From assembly GCA_026874595.1 (NCBI GenBank), contig CM049315.1:14285664-14349663 (forward strand): a stretch of 64,000 nt of DNA, read 5' to 3'. The translations under genes were made by a program, and so were the position numbers. Numbering within the stretch: position 1 is the stretch's first letter; each line of letters begins with the position of its first letter. The DNA is from Sipunculus nudus (lineage: Eukaryota > Annelida > Sipuncula > Golfingiida > Sipunculidae). Positions 1 through 10,290 of the stretch are shown piece after piece. The notes below the pieces were generated by a model that was not told the origin of the DNA, did not search any database, and saw only the letters and a list, made by a program, of their open reading frames with translations.

Positions 1-44
1 GGATTAAATAAGACTAGTCACGGCCAATAAACATACAGGGATCA

Positions 45-2000
45 AGGATACTCTATCTAACCATAGCTCAGAAATAAGATTGATATCAACTGACGATCTA
101 TGAAATAGAGCAAACATGAGTGAAATAGCAAGAAAAAGAGTTGCAGCAACTGATGTAAACGATTCAAAACCAAGCCTTCCTGTGACGTCATTTCAGATTT
201 CCACGGAGTATTTTAAATTACCTCACTTGATGTTTGTCAGAAGTTTCTATGTCCAACGAAAGTCTGAAAGATAGCTGAGTTAACTAAATGAATTAGAATT
301 GTTTGAGCAAGTATTTGTTAATAGACTTCATCCAAGAGTATTTTCATAAAAAAACACGTCTAATATGTACAATTTTGGTTGCTACTCTGATTGACCTTGC
401 AATATTTAATATATACTTGTAGACGTCTCTTGTTTCCCCGGCAGCTGGCGGTATAAGGATCTTTGAAAGTTAAAGCCGGTCCATCCCATATAAATTTTGA
501 GGTATTAATTAGAAAATTGAAGCCGGCCCATGCCATTTAACAGAATAGTCTATGGAAATATAATTTTTTTTATATTTAACATCTAAAAATGTAAACCTCG
601 AAATTGGTTCCAAACATTTCCAGAAATCACCGTCTCTTGTTGAACCATTCTTTTTAAATGTTTTATATTATTCCATTTTAAAACTTTTCATACATGCAAA
701 TTGAGCAGGTAATGTAATCTTGTATGACTGGACTGAACCCTTTCACATGTACGAGAGTACATGTAAAATAGAGAGAAGCTCACACTTTAAAACGATAAAT
801 ATTGAGCTTTTATACTAATAAAGATGGAAACTTACCTGTGAATATATAGTTGTTTCATTTTGCTAAACGTTTTATAATACGCACTCTCTTGAATAAATGC
901 ATTGACACATATATTGCATGCTGTCAGAACTCCCGTTGAGGGAATGAACTGAGTGGTGAATCGTACCACCTTGCAGTTGTATAATAACTATATGATTTAT
1001 GGTGTCATTCATGGCTCATTTATGCATAACTCATTATATTTGTGTGTATATATGTTTATTGTTTATATAAGAAGAACAGTACATGCGTCCATCGCCGCGA
1101 GTATTCATGTCTAATAATTTTCGAATGGCGTGTAGTATGTCTCATAGTTCTGATATATGACAATACGTTAGGGTGAAGAACGACGTGGTAGACTAATTGT
1201 ACCTTCCTCTGGATATGAACAAGAGACATAAATATGATATACTGGCGCAATATGGAATTAATGATATGTCATCAACATGAAATTTTATATACCAACCTAA
1301 ATTATTTTGTTTACAACTTCGTGAAGGTATAAATACATAACTGACCAATAATGTCTGTTGTTCAAGTGTATCACAATGCGATTAGAGACACAAGAGAAGG
1401 AAAGTCTTTTTTTTTCATTTTATACTGCCCGTGTTTTCGATGACAACCGAAGTATGCCCGAAATGTCTTCGCCAGGTTATGTGTTTGAGTGTGTTTGTTC
1501 ACAAAATAACTCACGCAATCATGAACGAAATATCATGAAATTCTCAGGGCATTTCGGGAATGGGCCGATGAAGGGCCATGTTGTTGATCCGACACAAGCC
1601 CCGGATCCAGGAACGTCATTTAGGAATATTAAAAAAATATACAATTACTTATTCACGAATGAACATGGGATTCTGGGCCGAAAAAGTGAATGGAGATGGC
1701 TTGCATTCACTAGAATGCAGATTTCCAGGTAAAAGTTCGGTTTTGGTCTCACAACTAATCAACACACTCAGTGCCTTTGACGACTTAAATCGTCATCATA
1801 AACGCCGAAATGTCTTGCTCGATATTTTGTAAACACTGGAGGCGGGGTAGGGGATAGGTTAACATTGCGCAGTTATATATCCTACTGATCATGAAGAAAG
1901 ACTTTGATACAGGGACAAGAGTCCGTTGTACAAGAGAGGGTCACAAATACCATCTGAGGTGGTCAATTCTGTTTTTTTTTTAGTAAGTAGCCTAACATTA
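45..2000. repeat. Segmental duplication A, copy 1
   Basis: Non-coding sequence that matches 52.08-53.37 kb in the same orientation with many substitutions and indels. Shared landmarks include CATAGCT.AGAAATAAGATT near 65 and 52085, GACGTGGTAGACTAATT near 1180 and 52420, and ACAAAATAACTCACGCAATC near 1500 and 52843. The short open frames here (for example 1358-1732) are not conserved as protein between the copies, so I do not call genes. In the other copy this block lies immediately upstream of an intact minus-strand GT92 gene, so the counterpart gene should lie left of position 1. Confidence 0.8.
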
Positions 2001-2329
2001 TATGGCAGGGGCGTGTTTAGAGGGGGCGCAACAGGCGTTAAATATTTTTAGGTGGCACCCAGTTTGTAAATTATCAGGGCGTGTCTAAACCGTTTGAAAA
2101 ATAGCTAACAAAGTTGTATTGGTAAGGCCCAGGGCATAGTTTAAACTTTCAATTCAATAACAGTGTAGGATGACACCCGGCCTCTAGGAGCTATGATGGA
2201 CAACATAAAATCCTCATTGAAAGCTGCTGCTCATGCATAGGTCATGACACACGACAGTCCTGGCGCTTAGCCATTAAATACCAGTTCTGTGATTGTTTCA
2301 GGTATATATGGTAACGTCAGTGTGTGGTG

Positions 2330-3200
2330 TTTAATCCCCGTCCGTTTTTATCTAATATAAAGCAGGCGCTATATGAGGGGTCAGGTCATCAGGTCCACCG
2401 TAACGGGGGCACGAGATACCTAATCGACCAGGAATTTCCTTTAGAGTAGAACAATATGTTTTAAAATGTAGAAGTCTCATTTTGTTTTTATTTTAGCTTA
2501 TATAAATTTTAGTCAGGAGACCCCGCGATCGAGTGACCGATATAGGGCGACAGAAATGCGCATCCCGTTTGTCATTTGAGAAACATGTATATATGGAGTT
2601 TTTAATCCAAATAGAGGGGTCTAAATTAAGGGACCAGTACCGGCCAGGAATTCCCTATAGGGTCAAATAAAATGTTTGAAAATGAAGAAGTCTCACATGA
2701 TTTTATTTTAGCTTAAAACTTCCAATAAAAAGTTCGAAAATGATGAAGACACATGTTTTACGAAATGTAAGTATATATAATTTCTAATAGTGATTGACCA
2801 AAGGCGGCCAGGCCCGCAAGGAGTTTCCTATGTGAAGAACACAAGAAAATACTTTAAAATTAGAAAATCTCTTTGAATTTTAACGTTAACTTGCATTTAT
2901 AAAGCTGTCAACAGGACGACTCAAAGGAGCCCGGCTATGTGTTTGTTATTGCGGAACTTTCTTTTCTCTTTGGTGTTAGCGAATATATGGAGTTTTAATC
3001 GGCAGTGATCGGAAGGGACTCGGACCCAGGAGTTTCGAAGGGCATATAAACAGGCTTGACGATGAAGTCTCAAATTTAAGTCTCTCATTTGTCTTAAACA
3101 GCATTAACAAGTTTTTATAGGTTTAAACCCGTCGGGTCCAAAGGGCCTGGATGAATTCTTAAGGCCCAATAGAATGCATGGAAATGTAGAAATTCCTGAG
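2330..3200. repeat. Degenerate tandem repeat of roughly 175-220 bp units
   Basis: About four diverged units, each with a GGAATTCCCTAT-like segment followed by an AATG.AGAAGTCTCA segment and a TTTTATTTTAGCTTA segment (near 2425, 2645, 2818 and 3035), plus a TATATGGAGTTTTAAT segment near 2590 and 2987. The array is internal to the hAT-like insertion and contains no gene that I can see. Confidence 0.55.
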
Positions 3201-3536
3201 TATTGGTGCACAAAAGTATAACTGTTGTGGTAAATACTACAGATACGTACATGGAAGAAATTAACCACAATTAATATTTATTTGCATTCATTTTACATGG
3301 TCTGGAGGGCTATGGAAAGCGTACACTTTCCTTATGGAAGTGTATGCTGTTTGTTTTACTCTTTAACTCTGTTTTAATACTGATCAGGTATCAAATGTAG
3401 ATTAATTCGTAAAAATAAATATTCAAGAAACCAAATTTATTTATTGAATCACGCGGAAAAGAAAAAGATTCAGTGGAGAGGTCCGTTTCATTAAATTTTT
3501 ATTTTTAATTTATCAGGGTGCTTTTCTTTGTGTGTG

Positions 3537-3567
3537 TGTTGGTGGGTGGGGGTGGGGGGTGGGGGTC
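3537..3567 (+). other. G-rich tract, G-quadruplex-prone
   Basis: A GT-rich run leads into several G3-G6 blocks separated by single T residues, which fits the G-quadruplex pattern on the plus strand. Whether it folds or has any role is inference. Confidence 0.4.
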
Positions 3568-4332
3568 GCTTTCATTAAGTTTAATATCCCGGGCTCCCTA
3601 TATATATGCATGCTATATATATTTATCTTGTCGAATACATCAACTTATCAGGAACCCGTTTAGCTGCCCATTGTTGTGAAAGACCATTTACTGATGCAGA
3701 ATCACAGAAGTCGTCGATACAGCTTCCATTGCTGATATACCATCTGTTAAAGTATGTAACGTTCTGATGCATACATGCACGCGACTTATCTGAGGTGGCA
3801 TGTGATGATTTATCAAACTGTTTTAACCCCTTATTATGTTCGCGTAAATATATTCTTTTATTCTTCCAAGTTTCAATTGGGTTTGTTGTTATTGTGACAG
3901 TATTGTTGTTGATAGTATATAAAGCATGAGAAGCACATACGAATAAAGAGTTAAATACACCCCTGAAACTGAAAGGTTTTTATAAAGAAGAAAAAGGAGA
4001 GGACCGGAAACCTTTTGTACCGCCTCGATATATTTTTCACGCAGGCCCTGCTAAGTCTCACTCAGAGCGTTAACATATTATAGAAAATGAATGAAATATA
4101 TCCTTTCTGCTCCGACATCATTGAGTTTTAATAAATCTTAATAATTTGATTGAAAAGACACATTACCAATCGTCAAGGACTGTCATCCCTGGCGCGAAGT
4201 AGGCCTAACTCTATGCATAAGCAAAAACCAGTAGAAACTGTGGCTTTGTAATTTTATAAACAATTTTACATTCGAGGGGAGGGGGGCCGTATATAGATCA
4301 TAGCGCGACTGTCGACTGTCCTGGCCGAGTGT

Positions 4333-4359
4333 GGGGGGGGGGGGGGGGGGGGGGGGGGG
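4333..4359 (+). repeat. Poly-G run of 27
   Basis: Uninterrupted G homopolymer near the right end of the hAT-like element. Its length is likely to be unreliable in any assembly. Confidence 0.9.
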
Positions 4360-4429
4360 CTGTCACCTCAGACTTTTTGCGGTCGTGAGCCCAAACTATG
4401 CTAAAATCCTGCGCACGCCCTTGTATGGT

Positions 4430-4800
4430 TCTCGGATTGTTTAATATTTTTGCCAAATGAGCAGCTCTATGATATCCGACAAATTTAAATATATACTAAA
4501 CCATGAAAAAGGAGTATTTTGCACAGCCCTGATATATTAAGCACTGGTTCACTGTGATGATTTTCGGGTCTCCAATATTCGAGTCCGAGTGAAAGTCAGA
4601 GTCCGGGCCACACGAATTCAAATCCACTCTCGCCGAGTGCCAGTCATTTGGAATCTGAGTCCAAGTAAGTACCGATTTAAAAAACATCCTTTAAAGAAAT
4701 TTAAAATGTATATTTAAAAATAAGTTAGTTCACACATTATTTTACTATGATGGTTAATTATATTTATAGTTCGCAATGTTGAGCAATGTTTCATGCACAG
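4430..4800. repeat. Segmental duplication B, copy 1
   Basis: Matches 53395-53745 in the same orientation, for example GCCAAATGAGCAGCTCTAT and GTCCGGGCCACACGAA in both. It is the continuation of duplication A beyond the hAT-like insertion; in copy 2 the A and B parts are adjacent. No gene is visible. Confidence 0.8.
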
Positions 4801-4854
4801 TAAAACTCCTCTAAGTCTAGCACACTAATAAGATGCACCGTATTTTACTTAATA

Positions 4855-6145
4855 GGGGCCCTAGGTGCTCTCAAAATTGTATTTTTAAAAGTTTTCCTAC
4901 ACCATAAAAAGCGCCCCTCCCCATCCCATATACGATCCTATAACACTGCGGCTTGTGTACACGTATTTGACTCCAGCGTATTTAATTAACTACACCACCA
5001 GCATGGACTTTCATTTTATTACTGTCGGCATGCACACGCCAATGTCTGACGCTCTTTGTTCACGAGTACACGCGATTAATTTGTCGGGAAGCTCACGCTA
5101 ACATTTGGATAAAAAGTACCCCATACCAGTTGTGTATTCTTATAGAACAAGTATATCGTGTCTGTATCCCTTGCTCAATGTCGGTTTTTCATTTCAAATC
5201 CAGGTTCCAGTTAAAACTGAATACACAAGAACCGTATCAAAATCCATTGTCATGTATGTTGCTTTGAGTCGCCCGATTAACATCTGACCCTTGACCTCGA
5301 GTTTTGGAACTAGCGTCCCCAAATCTTCGCTTCTGTTAAACCCAAAGCCGCAGGTCATATTTGTGGTTGATCAACAGGTTTCAAGCCCTATTGTTACAAT
5401 CAGGTCACGTTGACGTTAGCCGCTCCCGGAACAAGGAAGATACTTTGTTTCCAATTGTTTTCAATGACAGCGAGCAACATATAATTAAGGCGATACATAT
5501 AATTACCCGTGAATGGAATCATTCACATAAAGCGCGGCAGTACGATACAAACGTGTTAGAATTCTCGGTTAACGGTTCTTGCAACGATAGCAGTCTGTGG
5601 AGGCGGGATAACTTGCATTTTTATGTTATATATACCAGTGAGTTATACTACTGTCAAAATAAACTGCCACGATAAAGTAAAAGTTTATCTGACCGGGCAA
5701 TCCGCTGATTATACCCCGGCATTATTTCAGCTGTAATTTGTTTCACTGCATGTACATTGACAAACGCGGCATAGAGTTTAAAAGACGTCTTCATTGTTTT
5801 ATTAATATTATTTTAAAGAGAGTATATAAATTATGAGAAATAACAAACACCAAGGATTATAAAAATATTTTATTGAACGCAACATTCACATACGTATACT
5901 TGAATTCCACGAGGATTATCATCGTTAGGGGATATACCTTACACATCAGAGCGGCGGCGGTCAGTCATTGAAGCCAGCATACAGACAAAATACCTCTATA
6001 CTATTTTATCAATATTATTTCAAAGAGAAGATACAAATTATGAGAAATAACAAACACCAAGTAAATATTTTTTAATTGCATAATACATCCACATTCGTCC
6101 CTGAGTTAAGGTCATCGGATCGTCATGGCCAACTGCAGGATCGGT
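4855..6145. repeat. Segmental duplication C, copy 1
   Basis: Matches 26950-28328 plus 29083-29160 in the same orientation. Shared landmarks include AAAAAGCGCCCCTCCCCA, TTAAACCCAAAGCCGCAGGT, GGTTAACGGTTCTTGCA and AACAAACACCAAGTAAATAT. Open frames of 60-104 codons here are not preserved in copy 2, so I treat the block as non-coding. Copy 2 carries a solo LTR that is absent here near 6068. Confidence 0.8.
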
Positions 6146-6299
6146 CTTTACGGACACATGTATGCATCCAATGGAATCTATAACACACTTGACAATTCAC
6201 TATGTTGTCTACAACTAATATTATTTTTAAACTATAATACGAAAAGCCATTACGTGTATCCGCCGAAATCAGAGTGGGACGGGTGAAGTGAGGCATGGA

Positions 6300-6900
6300 T
6301 TGAGTAACAAGGGAAATTGCAGCCGAAATGTGTATGTAGGTTGTGCCACCTACCACAAAATCCAGAAAGCTATAAGTGTTGTATACAAATGCAAAAAGTC
6401 AAATCACTGCAGAGAAATGAGTGATTTTATCCCAGGGCAGACAAACAGACCGAGGCTGTACAAAAATGATTGCAGGTGGCGCCACCAGTTATGCATATGA
6501 TAAAGAGCTATGTGAGATCTATGCACATGCAAAATTTTGGCCCCATCGGCCAAACGGTTCTCGAGATATGAGCTTGGGTGTCTGCAGCGTAAACATAAAT
6601 GTAGGTGGCGCCACCTGCCACAAAACCCAGAAAGCTATCCAAGATGTATATACCTGCAAAATTTTAGGCAGATAAGTCAAACCAGTGCAGAGATATGAGT
6701 GATTTTATCCCACGGCAGACAAACAGACGGACGCTGTGCAAAAATGGTTGCAGGTGGCGCCACCATTTTTATGTATGTTATAAAGAAACCCAAGGGCTAC
6801 ATTTGTGCACATTTTTTTCGGATCGGTCAAACGGTTCCCGAGATATGTGTCTTAATGTGTCAAATCAGACGCATAGATGGACACACTGGAGAGAGGAAAG
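6300..6900. repeat. Tandem repeat carrying GGTGGCGCCACC palindromes
   Basis: Two composite units of about 280 bp repeat a series of segments: a palindrome segment, a CAAAA.CCAGAAAGCTAT segment, a GAG.TATGAGTGATTTTATCCCA segment and a GACAAACAGAC segment. The 12-bp perfect palindrome GGTGGCGCCACC occurs at 6475-6486, 6604-6615 and 6753-6764; a mutated form is at 6339-6350. Open frames across it (6288-7024) are in several frames and look like by-products of the repeat. Confidence 0.7.
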
Positions 6901-7243
6901 GTCAGAGATCAAAACAAAATCAGGCGCAGTTCACATGTTAACAGGGTGTTACCCGGGTTTCGTCAAATTCCGGCCAGCGGTTACGGAGGATTTCTCCGGA
7001 CTCTGTTTTGGCGATTACAATTAGATGATAAAGCCTGACGGAGAATAAAACTTGCGATTTTTTAAGCCTGACGGGGCGAAAAAGCATTACATTGCGCCAG
7101 GTTATATTGGCTAGGGGGAAAAGTGAGGGTAGGATGGATCATCCCTTAGTTTCTATTAATGTAACCTCCTCCCCAAACAAAGGGGTGGGGGTTTATTACG
7201 GGAACGCCGCTTATTATATCGCATACGGTAATCAGGGAAACGT

Positions 7244-7435
7244 AGAATGTCCGATCTCTTTTTTGTGTAGTAATCAGTACTCGAGTTAGAATGCACAAAG
7301 CTTTGGCCATTTCAGCCGACCTCAATTAAATCATCTAAATGATGGCTCTTTAAGTGCATTAATTTTTTTATTTATTAATTTTTCATATACACACACATAT
7401 ATATATATATAATATATATAATATATATAATTTAT
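7244..7435. repeat. Dispersed repeat R1, copy 1, ending in (TA)n
   Basis: The segment containing CTCTTTTTTGTGTAGTAAT, GAATGCACAAAGCTTTGGCC and CAAATGATGGCTCT-like motifs recurs at 17926-18075, and both copies run into AATTTTTCATAT and a (TA)n tract. No coding potential is seen. It may be the tail of a retroelement, but no family is recognised. Confidence 0.65.
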
Positions 7436-7481
7436 TATCACCCATAATTATTTTAGCTTCAACAATGAGATTTATCTTCAG

Positions 7482-8687
7482 ATGATGGGAACGGCCATGG
7501 GTACACGCATGGCGCCACAATATGCAAACACATTTATGATTTCAATGGAAGAAAATTTTCTTGATCAACAAACATTTAAACCTTTACTCTACCTACGTTA
7601 CATCGACGATATATTTCTTATATGGCATCATGGTCGTGAAAACCTATTAAAATTTTATAGAGATTTCAATAATTTTCACCCCGACATAAAATTCAAAATG
7701 GAGTACTCCCTAGATAAGATTAATTTCCTTGACACCACAGTAAAATTAACAGATGGCAACATTCACACATCTATTTACCGCAAACCCACCGACAGGTATA
7801 ATTATATCCATCCTACTAGTTGTCACCCACCCCATGTTGGTAAATCCATTGTATTTAGCCAAGCCATAAGATACAATAGGATATGTTCTGACATATCCGA
7901 TAGAAATCGAAACATAGCGAAACTACAAAATATTTTTACCAATATGCGGTACAAACAGAAAACAGTAGAAAAACAAATAGGAAAAGCCACTAAAATTTCA
8001 CGCAGCTCTCTACTCGGTCCAAAAATCAAAATAGAAAACCCTCGCACACCGTTAGTTACAACATTTCATCCCCGCATACTGAAACCTCTAAAAAGAATTA
8101 TCCACGATCTACAACCTTTATTAGAATCGGACCCTACATTAAAACCCCTCTTTCCTGACACACCACTCCTCTCTTTTAAACAACCCCATAATCATCATAA
8201 AAAATTAGTACAAAATCAAAGCTTCAGATATGATAACACTAACGGTACATTCCCATGTAAAAGACCGCGCTGTCGCACATGCCCACTCATAGTCCGCAAG
8301 GAAACCCTAATTATCCATAGTGCCAAACACACTATTCAGGGACACTTTGACTGCACCAGTAAAGGTGTAGTCTATGCCATCCTATGTAAAATTTGTCCAG
8401 GAGTTATTTATATAGGCGAAACCAGCCTAATGCTAAGTCTCAGAATAAATGGCCACAGACAGTCCATTAAAGTGCTAGACACTAACTTACCGGTCGGAGA
8501 ACATTTTTCTCAACAGGAACACTCGCCAGAATGCATGCAGATTTGCGTTCTAAAGGGCCACCTTACCGACACACGACAACGACAGATATGGGAACTAAAA
8601 TTGATTGATAAATTTGACACCATAAGGAAAAGATTAAATCGCGATGCCGGTTTCATGGCACACTACAGACATAGAGACATACCATAA
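7482..8687 (+). CDS. Penelope-like RT (C-terminal part) plus GIY-YIG endonuclease
   Basis: 401 codons from the first ATG; homologous coding continues upstream in frame to about 7446, so this ATG is not the native start. The frame opens in the RT palm (GTAMGTRMAPQYAN, typical of Penelope-like elements). The catalytic YIDD lies near residue 40, followed by a KINFLDT motif and the YRKPT block near residue 100. A Cys-rich CKRPRCRTC segment lies near residue 263. The C-terminal endonuclease has VVYAILC, then VIYIGET, then an R....H motif, and ends with WE-type residues near the C-terminus, matching the order of GIY-YIG domains in this class. The first GIY element is altered to VVY. In the family, RT and GIY-YIG together carry out target-primed reverse transcription. 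The protein lacks the N-terminal RT fingers, so it should not act alone. Confidence 0.9.
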   Translation: MMGTAMGTRMAPQYANTFMISMEENFLDQQTFKPLLYLRYIDDIFLIWHHGRENLLKFYRDFNNFHPDIKFKMEYSLDKINFLDTTVKLTDGNIHTSIYRKPTDRYNYIHPTSCHPPHVGKSIVFSQAIRYNRICSDISDRNRNIAKLQNIFTNMRYKQKTVEKQIGKATKISRSSLLGPKIKIENPRTPLVTTFHPRILKPLKRIIHDLQPLLESDPTLKPLFPDTPLLSFKQPHNHHKKLVQNQSFRYDNTNGTFPCKRPRCRTCPLIVRKETLIIHSAKHTIQGHFDCTSKGVVYAILCKICPGVIYIGETSLMLSLRINGHRQSIKVLDTNLPVGEHFSQQEHSPECMQICVLKGHLTDTRQRQIWELKLIDKFDTIRKRLNRDAGFMAHYRHRDIP

Positions 8688-9227
8688 TATTAATAGCACC
8701 GAACGACCCCTCCATATTGATAATGACGTGACGTCATTCCTCATGCATACGTGCACATTCCCGCCACTGATACCGCCGTGTTGTGAGATCACCTCTCTGG
8801 CTTACACACAATAATAATATCAAGTAATCGACAAACGTCATCACCTTATACGTATACTTTCTGATACAGACTATTTAATATTACATTTAATACACCATTT
8901 ACATATGGATTATCTCTATTCATAATCATGGACTTGCACAACCAGATCGCCACCACATTAGTCGTCAATCATCATCAACATTGAGCCGATGAGCATAATG
9001 AACTTTAAACCTTTATTGTGTCAAAGGACATGAACTCAACATAACCCGGACACATAACCTAGCATTATGGGTAAATAACAATGACATACTCGAAACCTGG
9101 GTCAACATGATACAAATTCAGAGTAGCCAATCACAGATCCATTATACTATACCATGCATGATGGTCATTAGAAATTGTTTATCTAACATATATATACAGC
9201 CGATTTCTATACCTTTCAACTTGACAC

Positions 9228-9254
9228 CTGATGAAGAAGCTATAAGCTTCGAAA
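9228..9254 (+). ncRNA. Hammerhead-ribozyme-like core in PLE 3' region
   Basis: CTGATGA (9228-9234), a GAAGC/GCTTC stem with TATAA loop (9236-9250), then GAAA (9251-9254) is the conserved hammerhead core. Outside it, TTCAAC (9215-9220) can pair with GTTGAA (9262-9267). Penelope-like elements are known to carry hammerhead motifs in their terminal repeats. I could not identify a convincing cleavage triplet with closed stem III, so activity is not claimed. Confidence 0.5.
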
Positions 9255-9302
9255 GCTCGTGGTTGAATTTAACAGTTAGTCAACACTAAGGCGTCTTCAT
9301 TC

Positions 9303-9307
<5 letters not shown>

Positions 9308-9352
<45 letters not shown>
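9308..9352. repeat. (TA)n microsatellite
   Basis: About 45 bp of near-perfect TA dinucleotides at the junction of the Penelope-like element and the 197-bp repeat. Confidence 0.9.
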
Positions 9353-9357
<5 letters not shown>

Positions 9358-9547
9358 CTAGAAGGGGTGGAATCAGACCAACGAGAGCGGGTGTCGCATG
9401 TTTAAACTTTGAGCTGGATGCACAATGCGATTCCACGCTCTCATTGGTCTAATTTTAATTCTCTGATCTGTGCCCACACACTGGTGATGTAATCCAGATC
9501 CCGGTGATAAACCTTGCTATACAAAACATCGGTTAAAACAAAAATGA
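9351..9547. repeat. 197-bp repeat with foldback, copy 1
   Basis: Identical by eye over 197 bp to 11900-12096, from ACATGTACTAGAAGG to AAACAAAAATGA, and both copies abut a (TA)n tract on the left. An imperfect inverted pair, CAGACCAACGAGAGCG near 9375 and CGCTCTCATTGGTCTAA near 9436, could form a hairpin. A far more diverged relative sits at about 18.99-19.13 kb and lacks the foldback arms. Confidence 0.8.
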
Positions 9548-10290
9548 GACCCGGAAGACTGCGGTGTATAACCGCTACGAGAGGAGCGTAAACCAGAAAG
9601 GGTGCGGATAAATTCTATGATGTTCCAACGATGGGTTCGTATGTCCGATCCCGATATGTTTGGCTTTTCGGATTTCTTTTTATGGAATCATTGGTTCAAT
9701 ATTCAACTCGGGGTAGGCATATTGTGCTAACAAACGCCTAATGTATTGTAAGCTGTAGAGATTAAGATTAAGATGGTCAAGATTGTTTCCTTCTTTTTAG
9801 CTGGTTCTGCGTGAATCGGCCAATCCTTAATCATTAACTACCACCTACTTGCAGCGACAACATAAACTCATATAAAACTAGAGTATTGATCCCGCCAGCG
9901 GTCAAAGGGAAAATTAATAGTCACAGCGTTTAACATAAGCCAGAGGCCTACAAAGCATAGTTTTTATGTATTAAGTTATAAGGATATTATTGTGGTAACA
10001 GCTGTTCGAAAGAATAAAATAATAATAAATGAATAATCGAACCCTTGCTGTTGGCACGAACACAAGAATATACCACAAAAGAAAAAAATACTCCCGTCAA
10101 ACATAAGGGTTGGGCATTAAGACGTACTACCTAGATCATAAAAAATAATCAATTGTTAAACACATTAAAATACGTAAATTCACATTGTATAGACCAGTCG
10201 GTCTCTATTGACTGCGTCAAAAGATGGATACATAAGAAATCTTTGAAGCTTATACTGAAGCTGTCACTTTGTTTTGTTCAAGGCTTGCAA
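9351..10290. repeat. Segmental duplication D, copy 1 (GT92 upstream region)
   Basis: Matches 18.96-20.0 kb in the same orientation: GGAAGACTGCGGTGTATAAC, TCAACTCGGGGTAGGCATA, CAGCGGTCAAAGGGAAAATT and CATTGACTGCGTCAAAAGA-like segments occur in both in the same order. In copy 2 the block ends in the promoter and first exon of a GT92 gene. Here similarity fades after ATACATAAG near 10232, and no equivalent first exon is evident. Together with the GT92 pseudogene at 16.66 kb this defines a direct tandem duplication, later opened by the LINE insertion. Confidence 0.8.

Larger units (their letters stand above)
2006..4423. mobile_element. hAT-like non-autonomous DNA transposon (2.4 kb)
   Basis: The ends form an imperfect terminal inverted repeat: CAGGGGCGTG at the left and CACGCCCTTG at the right (9 of 10 match). 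The element is flanked by TATGG at 2001-2005 and 4424-4428. The paralogous copy at about 53.37-53.40 kb lacks the whole 2.4 kb and reads straight from CATTATATGG into the sequence that follows the right end here, which is an empty-site control. TIRs starting CAGGGGCG are usual for hAT elements, which make 8-bp duplications; only 5 bp are visible, so the superfamily is inference. No transposase is recognisable inside. The interior holds a degenerate tandem repeat, a G-rich tract and a 27-base G run. Confidence 0.7.
7440..9310 (+). mobile_element. Penelope-like retroelement, 5' truncated
   Basis: Contains a reverse-transcriptase to GIY-YIG reading frame, then about 620 bp of 3' sequence with a hammerhead-like motif, and ends at a (TA)n tract. 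The 5' end is lost: the coding frame enters already inside the RT palm and its upstream edge is another (TA)n tract at about 7400-7435. The open, unbroken frame suggests a fairly young insertion. Confidence 0.85.

Noticed and set aside
1358-1732. 124-codon plus-strand frame
   Set aside because: It lies in duplication A, and the second copy at about 52.7-53.1 kb does not keep the frame.
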